Assembly (NCBI GenBank): GCA_029573925.1
Contig: JAKQBV010000454.1
Span: 1-6,516 of the forward strand
Source of the DNA: a bacterium
Lineage (GTDB): Bacteria > UBP15 > UBA6099
Length of the DNA: 6,516 nt
Direction of reading: 5' to 3'
The position numbers were made by a program, and so were the translations under genes. Positions 1 to 4,742 of the stretch are shown piece by piece. How positions within the stretch are numbered: the stretch's first letter is position 1; each line of letters begins with the position of its first letter. The notes below the pieces were generated by a model. The model was not told the DNA's origin. It did not search any database and was given only the letters and a program-made list of their open reading frames with translations.

Positions 1-810
1 GTCGCGCGCGCGCGAGTCGACGACCAGAAACGACAGCCCCACCGTCCGCTTGCCGCGCGATATTATGTTCACGACGTCGTCCAACCTCTGCGCCGTCTCC
101 ATTATCTCGATTATCATCGGGTACAGCAGCCGCCCGCGCACCGTCACATCCTTCGTGAAGTTGGTGAACGGCAGAACGGCTATTCCGGCGCTGTTTATGC
201 CGAACGCGCCGAACGGAATCCCTAATGCTCCGAGCCATATATAAGACTGCGCGTCATCGGGATTGAGAACTAGGACCGTTTGGTGTTTATCCCAGAGACC
301 GCGTCCGAAAAAGTCGAAGTTCCTGCCTACGATGCAACGGCCCCCGGCGGTCGCGCTTCCGCGCGCGAAGAATCCCGAACAACCCGGCATGGCCATTGGC
401 GCGAACGATCTGCCTGCAAGATAGTGAAGCGAATCGGCGAAGAGAGTAAAATTGGCGGCTTCGCGCGGCGGTATTCCCGCTTTCGCCGCGTACGCCCTAA
501 GAAAACCGTCGAACCTGTTGCCCTTGTCGGAGGCAAACCTATTGAAGAGGGAATACAGCGCGCCTGCAACCATCGGCGGCAGCGATTTCGATATGTCCGC
601 CGCGAAACTGTGCGCGATGAGCCTTTCCGGTAGATTCCGGTAGTACGCTATCATCGCGTCGCCCACTATGCCCGACGAAAGGTCGAACATCTGTTCGCCC
701 ATAGCCTCGTATGAGCCTTTCAGAGACATCAGATAAATGCCTTTGATTTTGTCCAGCCTGCCGCCGCCGGATTCCGCCGGCATTCCTATCTTCATGTCGC
801 CTTCCGTCAT
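1..810 (-). CDS. C45-family autoproteolytic acyltransferase/hydrolase (Ntn hydrolase), 3' end beyond window
   Basis: The reading frame is open for 270 codons from ATG 810 to the window edge, so the protein is C-terminally truncated here. Near residues 24-45 it has a family-like opening, LMSLKGSYEAMGEQM, matching the 'lkGs..e.G.q.g' start of C45 and penicillin-acyltransferase-like proteins. At residues 141-166 lies the Ntn nucleophile block: MPGCSGF, then ARGSATAGG, then IVGRNFD. By family knowledge, Cys144 would become the N-terminal nucleophile after self-cleavage at Gly143-Cys144, and the Arg-Asn-x-Asp element shapes the active site. The last visible residues (SFLVVDSRARD) fit the later 'flv.Da' strand. 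These enzymes cleave or transfer amide-linked acyl groups; the substrate cannot be predicted. No signal peptide is visible, so it is probably cytoplasmic. The start is fixed by GGAGG nine bases upstream. It is transcribed divergently from the glycosidase-like gene. Family call is fairly secure; specific activity is unknown. Confidence 0.8.
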   Translation of the reverse strand, partial: MTEGDMKIGMPAESGGGRLDKIKGIYLMSLKGSYEAMGEQMFDLSSGIVGDAMIAYYRNLPERLIAHSFAADISKSLPPMVAGALYSLFNRFASDKGNRFDGFLRAYAAKAGIPPREAANFTLFADSLHYLAGRSFAPMAMPGCSGFFARGSATAGGRCIVGRNFDFFGRGLWDKHQTVLVLNPDDAQSYIWLGALGIPFGAFGINSAGIAVLPFTNFTKDVTVRGRLLYPMIIEIMETAQRLDDVVNIISRGKRTVGLSFLVVDSRARD

Positions 811-819
811 CTTAAATAT

Positions 820-824
820 CCTCC
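820..824 (-). promoter_or_regulatory. Ribosome binding site of the C45 hydrolase gene
   Basis: GGAGG on the minus strand lies nine bases before ATG 810. It decides this start over the in-frame ATGs at codons 6 and 10, which have no comparable site. Confidence 0.75.
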
Positions 825-849
825 GCGATTCCCTCTTTCGGTTCCCGAT

Positions 850-878
850 ATTATAGGATGTTTGGCGCACATCCGCAA
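850..878 (-). promoter_or_regulatory. Predicted sigma70-type promoter for the C45 hydrolase gene
   Basis: Read on the minus strand, TTGCGG (873-878) and a perfect TATAAT (850-855) are separated by 17 bases. A T-tract (plus-strand A-run at about 877-884) overlaps and precedes the -35, as an UP-like element might. The expected transcript start is near 843, giving a leader of about 33 bases that contains the ribosome binding site. Prediction from sequence only. Confidence 0.6.
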
Positions 879-926
879 AAAAAATGAAAAGTTGCCCTCC
901 GACCATTTCATAACAACCCCTGATAT

Positions 927-940
927 TTAAAAACAGGTTT
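927..940 (+). repeat. 14-bp direct repeat, copy 1 (upstream of glycosidase-like gene)
   Basis: TTAAAAACAGGTTT is identical to the copy at 2956-2969. It contains a dyad, AAAC-AG-GTTT (931-940), and overlaps the predicted -35 of the plus-strand promoter, so it could be an operator. The flanking bases differ from those of the other copy. Confidence 0.6.
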
Positions 941-965
941 GCATTGTTGAGCCGAACTGTATAAT
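938..965 (+). promoter_or_regulatory. Predicted promoter of the glycosidase-like gene; implies a nearly leaderless mRNA
   Basis: A perfect TATAAT lies at 960-965. With a 16-base spacer the best -35 is TTTGCA (938-943), which matches the consensus only partly. The usual distance from -10 to +1 puts the transcript start at about 971-973, only two to four bases before ATG 975. No Shine-Dalgarno sequence lies between the -10 and the ATG. The promoter is back to back with the C45 gene promoter at 850-878. Confidence 0.55.
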
Positions 966-974
966 AAAAAGACG

Positions 975-2972
975 ATGTGCGGATCGGGATTGACATTCGA
1001 CGGTTTTCGCGCGGCTTATGTCGCGGGCGGCCCCGGTTGTCTTGAATTCGTGAAGAATCTATTTGCGCCTCAAAACATTAATGAATCGGCGTTTTCGTTC
1101 GCCGGAGACGCGGCCCGCGTCGAGGCTCTGGCAGAAACGAACTTCAACTTCGCGGTTTACCCTTATTTTCTCGGACAGCCTCCGGAATCATATGGCGCGC
1201 AAAAGGATTCTTTTTCGGCTTTCGCTGAATCGGCGGCTGCCGCCGGAATCGAGACGATAGCGCTTGTCGTTTCCTCCTCATACGCGCGCCGGGACGGTTT
1301 CAAGAGCGCTCCATGGGCGGCGAGGTTGCCCAATGGCAAACACGCTATGTATTCGCGCGCGGGCCGCCGCTCTCTCTCGTGCTGGGTCTGCGAGGAATGG
1401 ATTGACGCTATGATAGTCAACGCGACCGAGGCTCTCTCCGCGGGAGCTTCCGGCGTTTTTATGGATTTTCCCTGTTTCGGCTCCGCGCCGATTATCATCG
1501 GAGACGCTTTGGCTGGCCCGGCGGGTTGCCATTGTCCGGCATGCCGCGCGGCTTTCAGGAGGCATCTCGAAGAATCCGGATCGAAACCTTTTCCGATACC
1601 GGCGAAACCGTCGCTCTCGGACGACCGTTTCACGATTTATTCCAAGTGGCGGGCGGGCGTGGTCTCCTCCGCGCTGGATTCGACAATGTGCGCCGTCAAA
1701 ACAGCCGACCCCGCCGCGCTGTTCGGTGTCGTCGCGCCGCATATCGCCCACCTGCCCTCTCTGCCGCTATTCGGGCTTGCCCCCGCGTGGGCGTTGTCTA
1801 AACCGGATATCTGCTGCGTTGAAAGACATTCATATATAACATTCGGGCGCGAAGGACTGTTTTACGAATCGCCGGGCATACGCGCGCTGCAGGCTTGCTC
1901 GCGGGGAACGCTCGTCGCTTCGCTTGCCTATCCGTTCGGCCCCTCGCCAGACATCCCGGCTCCCGCCGAGAGGGCGGCCGCCACAGTCGCCGCCGCGTCC
2001 GCCTGCGGCGCTTCGGCTTTAATCCGCGCCGCTGAATACCGCGACGATCCGTCTTCCGACAACATCGGTTGCTCCATCGCCGACCCCGCTTTCGCGGACA
2101 GGCGGGATGCGCTCGCCGCCATTTACAACTTCATCGACAAGAATGCCGACGTTTTCGAAGACGCAGCGCCTGTGGCTAGAGTCGCGGTTCTGTACAATCT
2201 CAAAGCCGTCGAAGCCTCGCCTTCTTTCGTTCAATCTTTTTTTCGCATATTCCACACTCTGACTGAAACGCAGATTCCGGTTCTGCCGATTGATTCGTCG
2301 CGCATCGGAGACCCCGGCGCGCTGGAGGGCGTCCAAGTCGTCATCTCGCCCTCCCCCGCCGCGCTCGAAGACGCCGCCGGACTCGACCTCGTTTCCCTCT
2401 TCAATGGCAAGCGTTTGATTTGCAACGGAGGAATCCCGGTATGCGTTTCTGGCGCGGACGCCTCTGAAATCGACCCTTCATTCATGGATATTGAATTAAG
2501 CCGCTGGGAGCGCATGTCCAAGGGCCGCGCGGGGCGCGCCCTTCTCGCCCGCCTATCTGGAGAAGCGGACATTTTCGGGGGGGTTCCACTAAGCCGCAGG
2601 GCCGGACTGCCTGCCTTTCCTTTCCTTTGTTCTCAATCCATGAGCGCCCTGTGCCCCCCGCCGAAAAACTGGAAAATCCTCTACGACGCCGTTTCAAACG
2701 CTTTGAAAGCGTTCCCCCCGGATGTCGTAATCGAGTCCCCCGCATACATACACGTCCACGAATGGAAAAAAGGAACATCGTCAATTTTCCATATCGTGAA
2801 CCTGCTGTCGGACACTAAGCTGCCGGACCAGATTGCCCTCCGGTTCCCCGTCCCCGTTTCAGCCCGTATTATCGATTCGGATAAAAACAAAATCACATAC
2901 GTCAGCAACGAAACCAGCGTCTACGCGCAACCCCGCCCCTATCAGATAATCGAAGTTAAAAACAGGTTTTAA
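975..2972 (+). CDS. GHL6/GH42-like putative glycoside hydrolase (TIM barrel plus trimerisation-like domain)
   Basis: A 665-residue protein with no signal peptide, probably cytoplasmic. Residues ~45-380 read like a TIM barrel of the hypothetical glycosyl hydrolase GHL6/GH42-like group. Strand-like segments (FNFAVYPYFLG 57-67, GIETIALVVS 91-100) precede GASGVFMDFPCFG (157-169), the usual 'dGiflD' position, with Asp164 a candidate active-site residue. It is followed by CHCPACRAAF (185-194), a Cys cluster typical of this group. Glu283 (CCVERHSY) may be the second acidic residue. Residues ~400-520 resemble the GATase-like beta-galactosidase trimerisation domain: ARVAVLYN (401-408), VVISPSPAAL, and LFNGKRLICNGG. 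The C-terminus has the small beta-domain pattern FHIVNLLSD (605-613). ATG 975 is the first start codon after an in-frame stop at 948-950 but lacks a ribosome binding site. It likely acts on an oligosaccharide or glycoside, substrate unknown. Fold call moderate; catalytic residues are inferred. Confidence 0.6.
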   Translation: MCGSGLTFDGFRAAYVAGGPGCLEFVKNLFAPQNINESAFSFAGDAARVEALAETNFNFAVYPYFLGQPPESYGAQKDSFSAFAESAAAAGIETIALVVSSSYARRDGFKSAPWAARLPNGKHAMYSRAGRRSLSCWVCEEWIDAMIVNATEALSAGASGVFMDFPCFGSAPIIIGDALAGPAGCHCPACRAAFRRHLEESGSKPFPIPAKPSLSDDRFTIYSKWRAGVVSSALDSTMCAVKTADPAALFGVVAPHIAHLPSLPLFGLAPAWALSKPDICCVERHSYITFGREGLFYESPGIRALQACSRGTLVASLAYPFGPSPDIPAPAERAAATVAAASACGASALIRAAEYRDDPSSDNIGCSIADPAFADRRDALAAIYNFIDKNADVFEDAAPVARVAVLYNLKAVEASPSFVQSFFRIFHTLTETQIPVLPIDSSRIGDPGALEGVQVVISPSPAALEDAAGLDLVSLFNGKRLICNGGIPVCVSGADASEIDPSFMDIELSRWERMSKGRAGRALLARLSGEADIFGGVPLSRRAGLPAFPFLCSQSMSALCPPPKNWKILYDAVSNALKAFPPDVVIESPAYIHVHEWKKGTSSIFHIVNLLSDTKLPDQIALRFPVPVSARIIDSDKNKITYVSNETSVYAQPRPYQIIEVKNRF

Positions 2973-2973
2973 C
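2955..2973. repeat. Perfect 7-bp inverted repeat over the stop codon of the glycosidase-like gene
   Basis: GTTAAAA (2955-2961) and TTTTAAC (2967-2973) are separated by ACAGG. The right arm contains the TAA stop (2970-2972). It is nearly all A/T and is not followed by a T-run on the plus strand, so it is at best a weak terminator or an mRNA-end structure. Confidence 0.45.
2956..2969 (+). repeat. 14-bp direct repeat, copy 2 (end of glycosidase-like gene)
   Basis: Identical to 927-940. Here it encodes the last residues of the protein (frame V-K-N-R-F) and forms most of the hairpin at 2955-2973. Together the two copies flank almost exactly the glycosidase-like gene. Confidence 0.6.
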
Positions 2974-2989
2974 CCGAAAAAACTAATAG

Positions 2990-3023
2990 AAAAAGTTTTC
3001 GTTTTCTGCAATTGGGTGAAAAC
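2990..3023 (-). terminator. Possible weak terminator after the exported Cys-module gene
   Basis: On the minus strand, GTTTTC (3018-3023) can pair with GAAAAC (3001-3006) across an 11-base loop, and a T5 run follows at 2990-2994 after six further bases. The stem is short and A/T-rich, so folding is weak. The 73-bp gap between the two convergent genes has no better candidate on either strand. Confidence 0.25.
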
Positions 3024-3045
3024 AAGTCCAAACGTTTTTAGGGAT

Positions 3046-3678
3046 TCAGTCTTTTTTAGCTTCTTCTGCTGGTTTTTCTTCTTTCTTCTCTTCCGGGAGC
3101 CAAAGGCATTGTTCTGTGTCGCGTTTGCAGATGTTGAGAATATGGTCTATCGGGGTCGGCGTTTTTTCCGGAGGGACATATCCCGCAGGCGGCTCCACCG
3201 GCCTGCAATAGTGCGGATTGAGAAAACAGAAGTTCGTGATTTCGGGGTCCTGCTTAAAAGGTTTGGGCGCGGCTGCCGCGTCCTTTTTCACTTGCGACTT
3301 GTCTTCCTTTTTGGCCTCTTTCTTTTCATCTTTTTTAGAATCCGAGGGCTTTTCTTCCTTTGATTCAGGCTCAACTTTGTCCAGCTCGGAAACCAACGGG
3401 GAATTCTTCACCTGTTGTTCTTTGGGTTTCGACGGAATTGTCATTCCGGTCCACGGTCTGCACTTCTCAGGAAATTCGGTGCAGAATTCCATTTTCGGTT
3501 GGACGACAACGGCGTTTCTGTCCCCGGGGACAATCTCCCCCCTCGGTCTTTCAGTCGGGGGAACGCACTGTCCGGGATCAGCGGCTGTCTCGGCAAGCGC
3601 AGACGCTCCCGTTGTCATTATCGCGACCGCAATCGCCGCCGAAGTTATTAACATTCTGATAATCGATGCCGTTTTCAT
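3046..3678 (-). CDS. Exported Lys/Glu-rich protein with three Cys-x6-Cys modules, unknown family
   Basis: I do not recognise this 210-residue protein. It opens with a clear Sec signal peptide: MKTASIIRML, a hydrophobic ITSAAIAVAIM stretch, then ASALA before the likely cleavage at Ala29/Glu30. The mature part has three pairs of cysteines with identical spacing: FCTEFPEKCRPW (Cys66/73), FCFLNPHYCRPV (Cys151/158) and ICKRDTEQCLWL (Cys184/191), plus a lone Cys38 in GQCVPP. Pro-rich stretches surround the modules, and a highly charged Lys/Glu/Asp/Ser linker (about residues 98-138) separates the first pair from the other two; the C-terminal tail is again Lys/Glu-rich. In an exported protein the pairs could form disulfides or bind a metal; neither is shown. 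ATG 3678 is preferred over the in-frame ATG at 3750 because GGAGGG sits five bases upstream and a signal peptide begins there. It has its own predicted promoter and follows the GRE activase by 121 bp, so it is probably a separate transcript. Confidence 0.75.
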   Translation of the reverse strand: MKTASIIRMLITSAAIAVAIMTTGASALAETAADPGQCVPPTERPRGEIVPGDRNAVVVQPKMEFCTEFPEKCRPWTGMTIPSKPKEQQVKNSPLVSELDKVEPESKEEKPSDSKKDEKKEAKKEDKSQVKKDAAAAPKPFKQDPEITNFCFLNPHYCRPVEPPAGYVPPEKTPTPIDHILNICKRDTEQCLWLPEEKKEEKPAEEAKKD

Positions 3679-3683
3679 TATTT

Positions 3684-3689
3684 CCCTCC
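3684..3689 (-). promoter_or_regulatory. Ribosome binding site of the exported Cys-module gene
   Basis: GGAGGG on the minus strand, five bases before ATG 3678. It fixes the start 24 codons inside the longer open frame that begins at 3750. Confidence 0.75.
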
Positions 3690-3703
3690 GCGCATATATA
3701 TTT

Positions 3704-3731
3704 ATTTTAACGGCAGGACACAAGAAATCAA
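3704..3731 (-). promoter_or_regulatory. Predicted promoter of the exported Cys-module gene
   Basis: On the minus strand, TTGATT (3726-3731) and TAAAAT (3704-3709) are 16 bases apart. The transcript start would fall near 3697, leaving a leader of about 19 bases with the ribosome binding site inside. This supports transcription independent of the upstream GRE pair, and it rules out the longer start at 3750, which lies upstream of the promoter. Confidence 0.5.
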
Positions 3732-3799
3732 ATGCGAAAACGATATCCATTCAATTCGAAGCGACGATTCATGCCGAAACTTCCCCTTCGCTCCTCGCG

Positions 3800-4729
3800 T
3801 CACCTGTTAATGAAAGTTTTGAAACCCGCTTCGCGCAATTGGTTCACTATATTTGAAATCGCGTCTTCTTCCAACGCGCCGAAGTTGCGGTATTCCCCGC
3901 CTCTGCCTATCTTGAGCCACTTCGTAGCCGCCATGCTGTTGTACGGCATAAGATGAACCAGCCCGCGATATCCGTTGCGCATCAGCAATACGGCGATTCC
4001 TTCTATGGCTGCTTCGTCCGTGTTGGCTCCGGGGATGAGAGGAACGCGCGCTATCAAACCGCTTTCTCCTTTTAATTGAATCAGATTTGACAGGTTCCTC
4101 TCAACGACTTCGAGGTTCGCGCCTGTAAGCTCCTTGAGAATGCCGGGATCGGAATGTTTAATGTCGAAGAGAATAAGGTCGGCAAGCTCGGCGAGGCGAG
4201 AAACCAGAGAGTGGTTGAACGCGCCGCTGGTTTCGACAGCCGAGTGAATGCCCCTTTTTCTGAATTCTTCTAAGAGGGCGAACAGGAAATCCGGTTGAGC
4301 GGTCGGCTCGCCGCCCGACACAGTGGCTCCGCCGCCGGACTCCTCATAGAACGGCCTGTCCGCCTCGACCGCGTCGGCAATTTCCGCCACTGTGGCGATT
4401 CTGCCGATAATCTCCATAGCGCCGGTTTCGCAGGCCGCCGCGCAGGCTCCGCACGCAGAGCACTTTCGCGGGTCTCTGACAACGGCGCGTTTTTTCATCG
4501 CGAGCGCGCCCGCCGCGCAAGCCTTCACGCACGCGCCGCACGCGGCGCACTTCTCGCCGAAATATGACGCCTCCGCCCTCCCCGACTGTGATTCCGGGTT
4601 GTGACACCACGCGCACTTCAGCGGGCATCCCTTCAGGAACACCGTCGTCCTTATGCCCGGCCCGTCGTAGAGCGCGTACCTCTGTATGTCGAATATCAAT
4701 CCTTTTGTTTCCGCTCCGCAATCTTTCAT
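3800..4729 (-). CDS. Glycyl radical enzyme-activating protein (radical SAM, with two ferredoxin-type 4Fe-4S clusters)
   Basis: This 309-residue enzyme uses a 4Fe-4S cluster and S-adenosylmethionine to abstract a hydrogen from the glycine of its partner GRE. The N-terminal FDIQRYALYDGPGIRTTVFLK (about 13-33) leads into the radical-SAM motif GCPLKCAWCHNPES, with cluster ligands Cys35, Cys39 and Cys42. A ferredoxin insert follows with two CxxCxxCxxxC motifs: Cys61/64/67/71 and Cys90/93/96/100. Next come the SAM-binding VSGGEPTAQ (137-145), ILFDIKH (186-192) and ARVPLIPGANTD (227-238). Length and order are those of GRE activases with the two-cluster insert, as found with GRE eliminases and decarboxylases; classical PflA lacks the insert. 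ATG 4729 is chosen because GGAG lies six bases upstream; an in-frame ATG at 4792 would overlap the GRE gene by 50 bp and precede the conserved N-terminus. It lies 13 bp downstream of the GRE gene and is surely co-transcribed. The cytoplasmic GRE next door is the likely target. Confidence 0.95.
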   Translation of the reverse strand: MKDCGAETKGLIFDIQRYALYDGPGIRTTVFLKGCPLKCAWCHNPESQSGRAEASYFGEKCAACGACVKACAAGALAMKKRAVVRDPRKCSACGACAAACETGAMEIIGRIATVAEIADAVEADRPFYEESGGGATVSGGEPTAQPDFLFALLEEFRKRGIHSAVETSGAFNHSLVSRLAELADLILFDIKHSDPGILKELTGANLEVVERNLSNLIQLKGESGLIARVPLIPGANTDEAAIEGIAVLLMRNGYRGLVHLMPYNSMAATKWLKIGRGGEYRNFGALEEDAISNIVNQLREAGFKTFINR

Positions 4730-4735
4730 GCTAAA

Positions 4736-4739
4736 CTCC
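4736..4739 (-). promoter_or_regulatory. Ribosome binding site of the activase gene
   Basis: GGAG on the minus strand, six bases before ATG 4729, within the 13-bp gap after the GRE stop codon. It supports the shorter start and translation from a shared GRE-activase mRNA. Confidence 0.7.
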
Positions 4740-4742
4740 GCC

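Noticed and set aside
3..14. Alternating CG run at the left edge as a Z-DNA or repeat element
   Set aside because: It encodes Arg-Ala-Arg in frame within the C45 hydrolase and is only 12 bases, in keeping with the local codon use.
1163..1751. Two minus-strand open frames of about 156 codons inside the glycosidase-like gene
   Set aside because: They are shadows in GC-rich coding DNA: no ribosome binding site, no recognisable motif, and they overlap each other in different frames.
2577..2583. Run of seven G in the glycosidase-like gene as a phase-variation tract
   Set aside because: The frame is intact on both sides, seven is short for slippage control, and similar six-base C runs occur nearby as ordinary GC-rich coding sequence.
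3679..3750. Longer N-terminus for the exported protein starting at ATG 3750
   Set aside because: This start lies upstream of the predicted promoter, has no ribosome binding site, and would bury the signal peptide 24 residues inside.
3679..3799. Terminator between the activase and the exported Cys-module gene
   Set aside because: Only a short CGAAG/CTTCG pairing with no T-run follows the activase stop; nothing convincing.
3218..3856. 212-codon plus-strand open frame opposite the exported Cys-module gene
   Set aside because: Its Ser/Phe-rich composition is what the antisense of Lys/Glu codons gives. It lacks a ribosome binding site and runs into the activase gene. The minus-strand gene has a promoter, ribosome binding site and signal peptide.
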